Below are positions 1 to 10,039 of a DNA stretch of 64,000 nt, one piece after another. The position numbers were made by a program, and so were the translations under genes. The number at the start of each line of letters is the position of its first letter. Position 1 is the first letter of the stretch. Origin of the DNA: Desulfocurvus vexinensis DSM 17965 (GTDB lineage Bacteria > Desulfobacterota > Desulfovibrionia > Desulfovibrionales > Desulfovibrionaceae); assembly GCF_000519125.1 (NCBI RefSeq), contig NZ_JAEX01000011.1, positions 39,667 through 103,666 of the forward strand. The letters run 5' to 3'. Under the pieces are notes generated by a model. It did not search any database and had not been told where the DNA came from. It saw only the letters and a program-made list of their open reading frames with translations.

Positions 1-3
1 GCC

Positions 4-31
4 TTGACCTCAAATTGGTAATAGTTATTAT
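4..31 (+). promoter_or_regulatory. Probable sigma-70 promoter of the 115-aa gene
   Basis: TTGACC at 4-9 and TATTAT at 26-31 are separated by 16 bases, in an AT-rich island unlike the GC-rich surroundings. The first gene starts at 197, which would leave a leader of about 160 nt. This is a motif match only. Confidence 0.5.
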
Positions 32-196
32 TAAGACAGGATCGCATGCCGCTACGGCAGACGCGGCCTGCGAGACACCTCCGAGGTTTGACAGGTATCC
101 ACACGGGACAAATCCCCCCGGGCGCGGCCCGGGGGGAGCTCCGGGGCAGACGGACCGGGCGCGCCGAGGCAGGCGCCCCGCGCAAGGGAGGACGAC

Positions 197-544
197 ATGA
201 GCCAGCTCAATCAATTCAGGAACCTGCACATCGACTGGGACATGGAGCCCGCCGACGCCGTGGCGCTGTATCTCGAATGGGGCAACAGCGGCTATGGAGG
301 CAGCTACGAGAATCGCGTCAAGAGCAGGAACGACGTGTCCAACTATTTCGTGGTCTACAACTGGGAGGACGGCCCCACGGTCTGCCTGGTGCGCAGGACC
401 ATGGAGGGTGCCGAGGACCTGGCCTGCCTGCGGCCCCCGGCGGACATCCGCCGCCGCTTCGAGCAGGAGGTCGGCGGCAACAAGGGCGTCTACCCCATCA
501 ACGGCGAGATCAGAGGGTGGCTCGAAAAGGAGCTGTACAACTGA
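197..544 (+). CDS. Conserved hypothetical protein upstream of dsrA
   Basis: This 115-residue soluble protein has no signal peptide or membrane segment. It is acidic and rich in Trp and Tyr: an N-terminal segment has IDWDMEP and LYLEWG, the centre has NYFVVYNWEDGP, and the end is charged. The start is supported by GGGAGG at 186-191, six bases ahead of the ATG. A strong terminator follows 22 bases after the stop, so it is a single-gene unit and is not co-transcribed with dsrA. I recall a small uncharacterised gene at this position in other Desulfovibrio dsr loci, but I cannot assign a function. Its position suggests, but does not show, a link to sulfite reduction. Confidence 0.75.
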   Translation: MSQLNQFRNLHIDWDMEPADAVALYLEWGNSGYGGSYENRVKSRNDVSNYFVVYNWEDGPTVCLVRRTMEGAEDLACLRPPADIRRRFEQEVGGNKGVYPINGEIRGWLEKELYN

Positions 545-566
545 CGCCGCGTGGCTCCTGGCAAGG

Positions 567-596
567 GGGCCGGGCCTTCGGGCCCGGCCCTTTTTT
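567..596 (+). terminator. Rho-independent terminator
   Basis: A perfect 10-bp stem GGGCCGGGCC / GGCCCGGCCC encloses a TTCG tetraloop and is followed by six T residues. It ends the transcript of the 115-aa gene and insulates dsrA. Confidence 0.93.
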
Positions 597-893
597 GTTG
601 CGCGCCGCCGTGCCGGGGCGCCGTGGCGAGGGGCGCGGCGCCGTTCCCTCAGGCGGCTGCGCCAGCCGAAAATAGTGCTTGCCTTGGCGGCCCGGAGGTG
701 TAGGTTGAAAGAACTTTCCGGGGCGGACCCCGGCGGGCTCCCTGCGGCGCAGGGAGCGCCGGAACGTGCCGGAATCACTCGGCAACCATCTGCAAGCGCC
801 CGGCTCCCGGGGCCGTGAGACTGAGAGTCGTTCGCGGGACTGTACCGCCCGTGTCGAGTGTGCTATTTCGCCAATGCGTCCGGGCATTTTGAG

Positions 894-923
894 TTGACAA
901 AAACCGGGCTTCCAGCCTAGCGT
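894..923 (+). promoter_or_regulatory. Candidate sigma-70 promoter for dsrABD
   Basis: TTGACA at 894-899 is a perfect -35 box. The best -10 candidate, TAGCGT at 918-923, lies 18 bases on and is weak, so an activator may be needed. The leader to dsrA at 1102 would be about 170 nt. Confidence 0.4.
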
Positions 924-938
924 CCAGTAGTTCCTCCG

Positions 939-956
939 TTGTGAATTTGTTCACGA
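939..956. promoter_or_regulatory. CRP/FNR-type palindrome upstream of dsrA
   Basis: TTGTGA-ATTTGT-TCACGA matches the CRP-family pattern TTGTGA-N6-TCACAA at 11 of 12 positions. It lies just downstream of the candidate -10 box. It could bind a CRP/FNR-family protein acting as repressor here, or as activator of a further promoter. The regulator is not in this window. Confidence 0.5.
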
Positions 957-1101
957 CGAGCGCCCGGTCGGCGGGGGGATGCCGGGCGGAGCGCGGGCAG
1001 ACAGTGGGGCAATCCGTCGCCTCTGCGGAGCCGAAAGGGCCGCGAGGTGCCGTGTTTTTCATGAGGCAGAAACATCATTCTAGAACAATGGAGGTAAGAG
1101 A

Positions 1102-2415
1102 ATGGCAAAACACAAGACTCCGTTGTTGGACCAATTAGAGTCTGGGCCCTGGCCTAGCTTCGTGTCCGACATCAAACAGGAGGCCGAGCATCGGCACGCC
1201 AATCCGGCTGGCATCGAGTACCAGATCCCCGTTGACGTCTGCGACGACCTTCTGGGCCTTCTGGAGATGTCCTACGAGGATGGCGAAACCCACTGGAAGC
1301 ACGGCGGCATCGTGGGCGTGTTCGGCTACGGCGGCGGCGTCATCGGTCGCTACTGCGACCAGCCCCAGAAGTTCCCGGGCGTGGCCCACTTCCACACCGT
1401 GCGCGTGGCCCAGCCCGCTGGCATGTACTACTCCACCGAGTACCTGCGCGCCCTGATGGACCTGTGGGACTTCCGCGGCTCCGGCCTGACCAACATGCAC
1501 GGCGCCACCGGCGACCTCGTGTGGCTGGGCACGTCCACCCAGCAGCTTGAGGAGATCTTCTGGACCCTGACCCACGACCTGAACACCGACCTGGGCGGTT
1601 CCGGCTCCAACCTGCGCACCCCGTCCTGCTGCCTGGGCCAGTCGCGCTGCGAGTTCGCCTGCTACGACGCGCAGGACCTGAACTACAACATGACCCTGGA
1701 GTACCAGGACGAGCTGCACCGTCCCGCGTTCCCCTACAAGTTCAAGTTCAAGTTCGACGCCTGCCCCAACGGCTGCGTGGCCTCCATCGCCCGTTCCGAC
1801 TTCTCGGTCATCGGCACCTGGAAGGACGACATCAAGATCGACCAGGACGCCGTGAAGGGCTACGTGAAGGGCGAGTTCGCCCCCAACGCGGGCGCCCACT
1901 CCGGCCGCGACTGGGGCAAGTTCGACATCGAGAAGGAAGTCGTGGCCCTGTGCCCCACCGGGTGCATGAGCTGGGACGGCTCCAAGCTCTCGATCGACAA
2001 CAAGGAATGCTACCGCTGCATGCACTGCATCAACACCATGCCCCGCGCCCTGCACATCGGTGACGAGCGCGGCGCGTCCATCTTCGTCGGCGCCAAGGCC
2101 CCGATCCTGGACGGCGCGCAGATGGGCTCCCTGCTGGTGCCCTTCGTCCCCGTCGAGGAGCCCTACGACGAGGTCAAGGAAGTGGTCGAGAACCTGTGGG
2201 ATTGGTGGATGGAGGAAGGCAAGAACCGCGAGCGCATCGGTGAGACCATTCGCCGCATGAGCTTCCAGAAGATGCTGGAAGTCACCGGCATCAAGGCCGA
2301 CCCGCGCCACGTCCAGGAGCCTCGTACCAACCCCTACATCTTCTGGAAGGAAGAGGATGTCACCGGTGGTTGGGAGCGCGACATCAACGAGTTCCGCAAG
2401 AGACACCAGAGATAG
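1102..2415 (+). CDS. dsrA: Dissimilatory sulfite reductase, alpha subunit
   Basis: DsrA is the alpha subunit of the cytoplasmic DsrAB enzyme that reduces sulfite with electrons passed to the DsrC trisulfide, the terminal step of sulfate respiration. The 437-residue length is the usual one for Desulfovibrio DsrA. Cys177, Cys183, Cys221 and Cys225 form the siroheme-[4Fe-4S] ligand set (CX5C and CX3C). A ferredoxin domain follows, with Cys284, Cys288 and then Cys303, Cys306 and Cys309. The start has GGAGG 7 bases upstream and begins [20 protein letters not shown], as in known DsrA. dsrB follows after 13 bases, and dsrD continues the operon. Codon use is strongly biased to C-ending codons, as expected for a highly expressed gene. 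Confidence 0.99.
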   Translation: MAKHKTPLLDQLESGPWPSFVSDIKQEAEHRHANPAGIEYQIPVDVCDDLLGLLEMSYEDGETHWKHGGIVGVFGYGGGVIGRYCDQPQKFPGVAHFHTVRVAQPAGMYYSTEYLRALMDLWDFRGSGLTNMHGATGDLVWLGTSTQQLEEIFWTLTHDLNTDLGGSGSNLRTPSCCLGQSRCEFACYDAQDLNYNMTLEYQDELHRPAFPYKFKFKFDACPNGCVASIARSDFSVIGTWKDDIKIDQDAVKGYVKGEFAPNAGAHSGRDWGKFDIEKEVVALCPTGCMSWDGSKLSIDNKECYRCMHCINTMPRALHIGDERGASIFVGAKAPILDGAQMGSLLVPFVPVEEPYDEVKEVVENLWDWWMEEGKNRERIGETIRRMSFQKMLEVTGIKADPRHVQEPRTNPYIFWKEEDVTGGWERDINEFRKRHQR

Positions 2416-2428
2416 GGGGTCGAATACA

Positions 2429-3574
2429 ATGGCATTCATTTCTGCTGGATACAATCCTGAAAAACCCATGGAAGGCCGTATCTCCGATATCGGCCCGCGC
2501 AAGTACGACGAATTCTATCCGCCGGTCATTGCCCGCAACAAGGGCAAATGGCTGTACCACGAGATCATCGAGCCTGGCGTCCTGATGCACAAGGCCGAGA
2601 GCGGCGAGGAAGTCTACACCGTGCGCTGCGGTGGCGCCCGCCTGATGTCCGTCACCCACGTCCGCGAGATCTGCGACATCGCCGACAAGTTCAGTGGCGG
2701 CAAGCTGCGCTTCACCACCCGCAACAACATCGAGTTCATGGTCGAGACCAAGGCCGAGGCCCTGAAGCTCAAGGCCGAGCTGAACTCGCGCAAGTTCGCG
2801 GCTGGCTCGCACAAGTTCCCCGTCGGCGGCACCGGCGCCGGCATCACCAACATCGTGCACACCCAGGGCTGGGTCCACTGCCACACCCCCGCCACCGACG
2901 CCTCCGGCACCGTCAAGGTTGTCATGGACGAGGTGTTCGCGGAGTTCGGCGCCCACAACATGCCCGCCCCGCTGCGCATCTCCATGGCCTGCTGCCTGAA
3001 CATGTGCGGCGCCGTGCACTGCTCCGACATCGCCATCCTGGGCTACCACCGCAAGCCGCCGCTGATCGACCACGAGTACCTCGACAACCTGTGCGAGATC
3101 CCGCTGGCCGTGGCCGCCTGCCCCACGGGCGCCATCCGTCCGACCAAGACCGAGTTCAACGGCAAGACCGTGAACACCGTGGCGATCAAGAACGAGCGTT
3201 GCATGTTCTGCGGCAACTGCTACACCATGTGCCCCTCGCTGCCGCTGTCCGACAAGGAAGGCGACGGTCTGGTCATCATGGCTGGTGGCAAGATCTCCAA
3301 CCGCATCAGCAACCCCAAGTTCTCCAAGGTCGTCGTGGCCTTCATTCCCAACGAGCCGCCCCGCTGGCCGTCCCTGTCCAAGATCATCCGCCAGATCGTG
3401 GATGCCTACGCCAAGGACGCCCGCAAGTACGAGCGCCTGGGTGCCTGGGCCGAGCGCATCGGCTGGGAGCGCTTCTTCGAGAAGTGCGGCCTGGAGTTCA
3501 CCGAGCACCTGATCGACGACTTCCGTGATCCGGCGTACTACACCTGGCGCCAGACCACGAACTTCAAGTGGTAG
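2429..3574 (+). CDS. dsrB: Dissimilatory sulfite reductase, beta subunit
   Basis: DsrB pairs with DsrA in the alpha2beta2 enzyme and carries the catalytic siroheme. The ATG at 2429 gives 381 residues, the standard length. An in-frame start at 2357 lies inside dsrA and would add 24 unrelated residues, so it was rejected. Cys151, Cys188, Cys189 and Cys193 provide the siroheme-cluster motif (ACCLNMCG). A ferredoxin insert has Cys231, then Cys258, Cys261, Cys264 and Cys268 ([11 protein letters not shown]). The ribosome binding site is the GGGGG around 2415-2419. A GCAA-looped hairpin separates it from dsrD. Confidence 0.99.
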   Translation: MAFISAGYNPEKPMEGRISDIGPRKYDEFYPPVIARNKGKWLYHEIIEPGVLMHKAESGEEVYTVRCGGARLMSVTHVREICDIADKFSGGKLRFTTRNNIEFMVETKAEALKLKAELNSRKFAAGSHKFPVGGTGAGITNIVHTQGWVHCHTPATDASGTVKVVMDEVFAEFGAHNMPAPLRISMACCLNMCGAVHCSDIAILGYHRKPPLIDHEYLDNLCEIPLAVAACPTGAIRPTKTEFNGKTVNTVAIKNERCMFCGNCYTMCPSLPLSDKEGDGLVIMAGGKISNRISNPKFSKVVVAFIPNEPPRWPSLSKIIRQIVDAYAKDARKYERLGAWAERIGWERFFEKCGLEFTEHLIDDFRDPAYYTWRQTTNFKW

Positions 3575-3590
3575 TTTGAGCGTATCAACC

Positions 3591-3616
3591 TGGGGCGCGG
3601 GGCAACCCGCGCCCCA
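3591..3616 (+). other. Intercistronic hairpin between dsrB and dsrD
   Basis: A perfect 11-bp stem (TGGGGCGCGGG / CCCGCGCCCCA) is closed by a GCAA tetraloop of the GNRA type. No T-run follows, so it is unlikely to terminate. A role in mRNA processing or stability is more likely, which could give dsrAB and dsrD different transcript levels. Confidence 0.75.
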
Positions 3617-3636
3617 ATCAACTCAAGGGGTGGATC

Positions 3637-3879
3637 ATGACCATTGACATGTCGACCGCGAAGCAGCAGGTCATCGACTTCTGCAGCTCCAAGAGCAAAA
3701 CCAAGTTCTACTTCAACGACTTCCTCAAGGTCTTCCCCGACGAGAAGGCCCGTGACGTGAAGAAGGTCCTGACCCAGCTGGTGCAGGAAGAGATTCTGGA
3801 GTTCTGGTCCTCGGGCAGCACCACCATGTACGGCCTCAAGGGCGCCGGCAAGCAGGCGCACTCCGAGGGCGAGGACTAG
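3637..3879 (+). CDS. dsrD: DsrD, allosteric activator of DsrAB
   Basis: This 80-residue protein has the winged-helix fold of DsrD, with segments KFYFNDFLKVFPDEKARDVKK and LVQEEILEFWSSGSTTMYGLK. DsrD was long taken for a DNA-binding protein but is now known to stimulate DsrAB sulfite reduction. The length and the gene order dsrA-dsrB-dsrD are typical of sulfate reducers. AGGGG at 3626-3630 precedes the ATG. The acidic tail is normal for the family. A terminator begins about 100 bases after its stop. Confidence 0.98.
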   Translation: MTIDMSTAKQQVIDFCSSKSKTKFYFNDFLKVFPDEKARDVKKVLTQLVQEEILEFWSSGSTTMYGLKGAGKQAHSEGED

Positions 3880-3976
3880 GCATCGCTTTCGCGGCGGCGC
3901 CCCGCGCGCAGCCGCCCGCGAGCCCGCACGCCCCGCACTGTGCGGAGCGCAAGGATTTTCACGGATCGACGAAAGG

Positions 3977-4026
3977 CCGATTCCGACGGGCAGCCCCCTG
4001 ACTTGCCCGAGGAATCGGTTTTTTTT
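3977..4026 (+). terminator. dsrABD terminator abutting the cbiA start
   Basis: The outer stem CCGATTCC / GGAATCGG (3977-3984 with 4011-4018) encloses an inner stem CGGGCA / TGCCCG (3987-3992 with 4004-4009). Eight T residues follow. The run ends only 12 bases before the cbiA ATG at 4039, so read-through or attenuation here would set cbiA expression. Confidence 0.88.
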
Positions 4027-4038
4027 GGGAGTGCGCCC

Positions 4039-5430
4039 ATGGCGACCACGAGCCCGCCCCGCTTCATCCTCGCCGGGCTGTCCGGCGGCGCGGGGAAGAC
4101 CATCTGCACCCTGGGCCTGTGCCGGGCCCTGGCCCGGGCCGACCACGCGGTCGCGCCCTTCAAGAAGGGCCCCGACTACATCGACGCCGTCTGGCTCGGG
4201 CTGGCCGCCGGGCGCCCGGCCACCAACCTCGACCCCTTCTTCCTGGACCCGGAAACCCTGCGCGCCCTGTTCCTGGACCGCGCCCGGGGGCAGGACGTGG
4301 CCGTGGTCGAGGGCAACCGGGGCCTGTTCGACGGGCTGGACCGCGAGGGCTCCTGCTCCACCGCCGCCCTGGCCCGGACCCTGGACGCCCCGGTGGTGCT
4401 GGTCATGGACTGCACCAAGATGACCCGCACCGCCGCCGCCGTGCTCCAGGGCGTGGCGGGCTTCGAGCCCGGGCTGCGCCTGGGCGGGGTGATCCTCAAC
4501 CGCACGGCGGGCCACCGCCACCGCGAGATCCTGCGCGAGAGCATCGAGCACCACACGGGCATCCCCGTGCTGGGCACCCTGCCCAAGCTGGACCCCGACC
4601 CCATCCCCGAGCGGCACATGGGGCTCATCTCCAACCGCGAGCACGGCGGCCAGGAGGAAATCCTGGACGGGCTGGCCCGCGTGCTGGCCGACAACGTGGA
4701 CCTGGCGCGCATCCTGGACCTGGCGCGCGCGGCCCCGGCCCTGAGCGCGCCGCAAAAGCCCCTGTGGCCCGAGCCCGCCGCCTCCGCCGGGGTGACCATC
4801 GGCTATGTGCGCGACGCGGCCCTGTGGTTCTACTACGAGGAGAACCTGGAGGCCCTGCGCCGGGCCGGGGCCGCGCTGGTCGAGCTGTCCCTGCTGGACC
4901 CTGCGCCCTGGCCGGAAATCCACGGCCTCTACCTGGGCGGCGGGTTCCCCGAAACCATGGCCGGGCCCCTGGCCGCCAACGTGGCCGTGCGCGAACGCGT
5001 GCGCGCCCTGGCCCTGGGCGGGCTGCCCGTCTACGCCGAATGCGGGGGCTTCATGTACCTGGCCCGCAGCCTGACCTGGGAGGGTCGCAGCTGGCCCATG
5101 GCCGGGGTCTTCGACGTGGACACCGAGGTCTGCCCGCGGCCCAGCGGCCTGGGCTACGTGCGCGCCGAGGTGGTGCGCGAGAACCCCTTCCACCCCCTGG
5201 GCGCGCTGCTGCCCGGGCACGAATTCCACTACTCGCGCTGCGCGGCCCCGGTGCCGGACAATCTGCCCTTCGCCCTGGCCATGCGCCGGGGCCACGGCAT
5301 GCACGGCGGGCACGACGGGCTGGTGCGCGCCAACACCTTCGCCGGATACGCGCACATCCACGCCCTGGCCGCGCCCTGGTGGGCGCCGCGCTTCGTGGCC
5401 GCCGCCCGCGCCAGGCGGGACGGGGCCTGA
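4039..5430 (+). CDS. cbiA: Cobyrinate a,c-diamide synthase family; probable siroheme amidase (CbiA/DsrN)
   Basis: The 463-residue protein has the two CbiA domains. The N-terminal dethiobiotin-synthetase-like ATPase has the P-loop GLSGGAGKT at about 13-21 and FKKGPDYID further on. The C-terminal class I glutamine amidotransferase has the nucleophile Cys335 in YAECGGF and a late His in GYAHIHA. CbiA amidates cobyrinate. The homologue DsrN, often beside dsr genes, is thought to amidate siroheme for DsrAB, and this location favours that role. The ATG at 4039 was chosen because GGGAG lies 7 bases upstream and upstream in-frame sequence falls in the terminator. The metallophosphoesterase start follows after two bases, suggesting translational coupling. 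Confidence 0.93.
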   Translation: MATTSPPRFILAGLSGGAGKTICTLGLCRALARADHAVAPFKKGPDYIDAVWLGLAAGRPATNLDPFFLDPETLRALFLDRARGQDVAVVEGNRGLFDGLDREGSCSTAALARTLDAPVVLVMDCTKMTRTAAAVLQGVAGFEPGLRLGGVILNRTAGHRHREILRESIEHHTGIPVLGTLPKLDPDPIPERHMGLISNREHGGQEEILDGLARVLADNVDLARILDLARAAPALSAPQKPLWPEPAASAGVTIGYVRDAALWFYYEENLEALRRAGAALVELSLLDPAPWPEIHGLYLGGGFPETMAGPLAANVAVRERVRALALGGLPVYAECGGFMYLARSLTWEGRSWPMAGVFDVDTEVCPRPSGLGYVRAEVVRENPFHPLGALLPGHEFHYSRCAAPVPDNLPFALAMRRGHGMHGGHDGLVRANTFAGYAHIHALAAPWWAPRFVAAARARRDGA

Positions 5431-5432
5431 CC

Positions 5433-6170
5433 GTGCGCCTGGCCGTGCTCTCGGACATCCACGCCAACCTGGACGCCCTGCGGGCCGTGCTGGCCGACAT
5501 GGACGCCCTGGGCGTCACGCAGGCGGTGAGCCTGGGCGACGTCATCGGCTACGGGCCGGACCCCGAGGCCTGCGTGGCGCTGGTGCGCGAGCGGGGCATC
5601 CCCTCGGTGCTGGGCAACCACGAGCACGCCATGCTGCGCGAGGCGCACAAGCGCTGGTTCAACCCCCAGGCGCGCCGGGCCGTGGAGATTACTGAGACGC
5701 TCATCGGGGCGGACACCCGCGCCTGGCTGCGCACCCTGCCCACGTCCCTGGTGGTGGCCGGGGCGCGCTGCGTGCACGGCTACCCGCCCGACAACCTGCA
5801 CCTGTACCTGCACGCCGTGAGCGACGCGCGCCTGGAGCAGACCCTGGCCCATATGGCCGAGCCGCTGTGCTTCGTGGGCCACACCCACGACCTGGCCCAG
5901 GCGCACTGGGACGGCGCGCGCCTTTCGCGCGGCGTGCTGCCCCCCGGGGCCCTGGCCCTGGAGCGCGGCAGCCGCCATCTGCTGAGCGTGGGCAGCGTGG
6001 GCCAGCCGCGCGACGACTTCGACACCACGGCCAAATACGCGGTCTACGACCCCGCGAACCACGTCTGCGAGGTGCGCTGTGTGGCCTACGACGCCCGGCC
6101 CGTGGCCGAGCGCATCCTGGCCCTGGGCGTGCCGGACACCTACGCCCGGCGCCTGGGCACGGGGCACTGA
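5433..6170 (+). CDS. Calcineurin-like metallophosphoesterase
   Basis: This 245-residue cytoplasmic phosphoesterase shows the full binuclear metal signature: DIH at the N-terminus, GDVIGYG, GNHEHA and GHTHD. It resembles the PrpA/YfcE-type phosphatase group. The start is a GTG two bases after the cbiA stop; it begins VRLAVLSDIHANLDAL, where the family normally starts. The kinase gene begins two bases after its stop. The kinase/phosphatase pairing suggests it may reverse the kinase's action on a shared target, but the substrate is unknown. Confidence 0.9.
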   Translation: MRLAVLSDIHANLDALRAVLADMDALGVTQAVSLGDVIGYGPDPEACVALVRERGIPSVLGNHEHAMLREAHKRWFNPQARRAVEITETLIGADTRAWLRTLPTSLVVAGARCVHGYPPDNLHLYLHAVSDARLEQTLAHMAEPLCFVGHTHDLAQAHWDGARLSRGVLPPGALALERGSRHLLSVGSVGQPRDDFDTTAKYAVYDPANHVCEVRCVAYDARPVAERILALGVPDTYARRLGTGH

Positions 6171-6172
6171 CC

Positions 6173-7513
6173 ATGCGCGTCATCGGCGGCTACGCGGTGC
6201 TGGGGCTGCTGGGGCGCGGCGGCATGGGCGCGGTGTACAAGGTGCGCCACCTGGGCCTGGGCCGCGTGGCGGCCCTGAAGCTCCTGGCGCCCGCCCCGGA
6301 GCTGCTGGCCGTGGCCGGGGCGGCGGAGCTTGAGCGCCGCTTCCTGGCCGAGGCCAGGACCATGGCCGCCCTGCACCACGACAATATCGCCCCGGTGTGG
6401 GACCTGGGCCGCGACCACCTCGGGCGGCCCTATTTCGTCATGGACTACGGCTGCACCACCGTGGGCGGGCTCATCGGCGAGACCTACCGGGCCGAGGCCC
6501 CCTCGCGGGCCCTGCCCCTGGCCCGCGCGGCGGACGTGGCCCTGCAGACCCTGGCGGGCTTGGCCCGGCTGCACTACGCGGGCATCGTCCACCGCGACGT
6601 GAAGCCCTTCAACCTGCTGCTGGACGGCCCCCGGGTGCGGCTCATTGATCTTGGCCTGTCGCGGCTGCGCGGCGAGCGCATGGCCCTGCACCCCTCGGAG
6701 AAGGTCGGCTCGCCGTTCTACGCCGCCCCGGAGCAGGAGGCCGACCCCGAGGCCGCCGACGCGCGCAGCGACCTCTACGCCGTGGGCGTGACCCTGGCCC
6801 ACCTGCTCACCGGGCGGCTGCCCCTGCCCGGCGCGCCCCGGCCCTCGGCGCTGTGCCCCGACCTGGACGCGGACTGGGACGCCTTCCTGGCCCGGGCCTG
6901 CGCGCCGGACCCGGCCCGGCGCTTCGCCTCGGCCCGCGCCATGGCTGCGGCCCTGGCCGCACTGCTGGCGGCCTGGAACGAGCGCACCGCCCGGGCCTGC
7001 GCCCTGGCGCCCGGGCCCGTGGCCCCGGCTGCGGCCCCCGCGCCCGGCCCGCTGCGCGCCGCGCCCGTGAAGACCGGCCCGCGCACGGGCCCCGAAGCCT
7101 TCGGGCTGGACGCCCTGTGGCGGCCCCGCGCCTATCCGCCCACGGCCTTTTGCGAGCGGGGCGACGGCACCGTGGCCGAAGAGCGGTCGGGACTGCTCTG
7201 GGAGCGCGACGGCACGCCCTACGCCGTGGACTACGCCCAGGCCCTGGAGCACGTGGCGGCCCTGAACCGCGCGGCCCTGGGCGGCCACGCGGACTGGCGC
7301 CTGCCCACGGTGCCGGAACTCACGACCCTGCTGCGGCCCGTGGCCCGGGGGCAGGACCACTGCCTGGAGCCCTGCTTCGACCCCGCCCGGGCCCGGCTGT
7401 GGTCGGCGGACCGGCGGACCTTCCACAGCGCCTGGAGCGCCGACGCCGAACTGGGGCACATCGCCCACCACGACCTCGACTGCCGCCTCTTCGCCCGCGC
7501 CGTGCGCGGGTAG
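6173..7513 (+). CDS. Ser/Thr protein kinase with C-terminal DUF1566 domain
   Basis: This 446-residue protein has a Hanks-type kinase domain at about 1-270: glycine loop GRGGMGAVYK (14-23), ATP lysine Lys36, HRDVKPFN with catalytic Asp142, and DLG with Asp159 replacing the usual DFG. An Ala/Pro-rich linker follows (about 285-310). The C-terminal region, about 315-446, is a DUF1566-type domain marked by DGTVAEERSGLLWER and DWRLPTVPEL. No membrane segment is visible, so the whole protein appears cytoplasmic, unlike PASTA kinases. It is the last gene of the cbiA-phosphoesterase-kinase run and is followed by a bidirectional terminator. Confidence 0.9.
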   Translation: MRVIGGYAVLGLLGRGGMGAVYKVRHLGLGRVAALKLLAPAPELLAVAGAAELERRFLAEARTMAALHHDNIAPVWDLGRDHLGRPYFVMDYGCTTVGGLIGETYRAEAPSRALPLARAADVALQTLAGLARLHYAGIVHRDVKPFNLLLDGPRVRLIDLGLSRLRGERMALHPSEKVGSPFYAAPEQEADPEAADARSDLYAVGVTLAHLLTGRLPLPGAPRPSALCPDLDADWDAFLARACAPDPARRFASARAMAAALAALLAAWNERTARACALAPGPVAPAAAPAPGPLRAAPVKTGPRTGPEAFGLDALWRPRAYPPTAFCERGDGTVAEERSGLLWERDGTPYAVDYAQALEHVAALNRAALGGHADWRLPTVPELTTLLRPVARGQDHCLEPCFDPARARLWSADRRTFHSAWSADAELGHIAHHDLDCRLFARAVRG

Positions 7514-7602
7514 GGCGTGCCCACAGTCATTGCGCCTGCCCGTCGGGGCCGGGCCGCTCCTGTCGCCGTGCGCAGGGCCGGGCCCGGGCTTGCGCGCCGG
7601 GA

Positions 7603-7639
7603 AAAAGGGGCTGCCCCGCCAGCGGGGGCAGCCCCTTTT
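7603..7639. terminator. Bidirectional terminator between kinase and helicase genes
   Basis: A perfect 15-bp stem (7603-7617 with 7625-7639) has GGGGCTGCCCC as core, flanked by AAAA on the left and TTTT on the right, so it can work on both strands. It lies between convergent genes. Confidence 0.85.
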
Positions 7640-7726
7640 CCGGGCGCGGCGGACAATGCATCGCTTGGCAGCCAGGGGCCCTGCCGCCGGGCACGCCTGC
7701 GCAGCGCCGGGGCGCCCGCCGCGCGG

Positions 7727-9958
<2,232 letters not shown>

Positions 9959-10039
9959 CTTGGGGTGCGGGCGCGCATGGCGGCGGCGGGGCGCGCCCGG
10001 CGGGGTTGGGGGTTGGCGTGCCGCCGGGGGCCAAGTCTG

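Larger units (their letters stand above)
597..1101. other. Non-coding dsrA upstream region
   Basis: I see no gene in these 505 bases. They hold a strong hairpin (730-762; arms GCTCCCTGC and GCAGGGAGC around a GGC loop, extended by CCGGC/GCCGG), a TTGACA box at 894 and a CRP/FNR-like palindrome at 939-956. The dsrA ribosome binding site GGAGG lies at 1090-1094. The long leader suggests regulated dsrAB expression. Confidence 0.6.

Noticed and set aside
1135..2502. Long 455-aa open frame on the minus strand across dsrA
   Set aside because: It is a GC-bias shadow opposite a certain gene, has low-complexity composition (Val/Gly/Ala/His) and no ribosome binding site.
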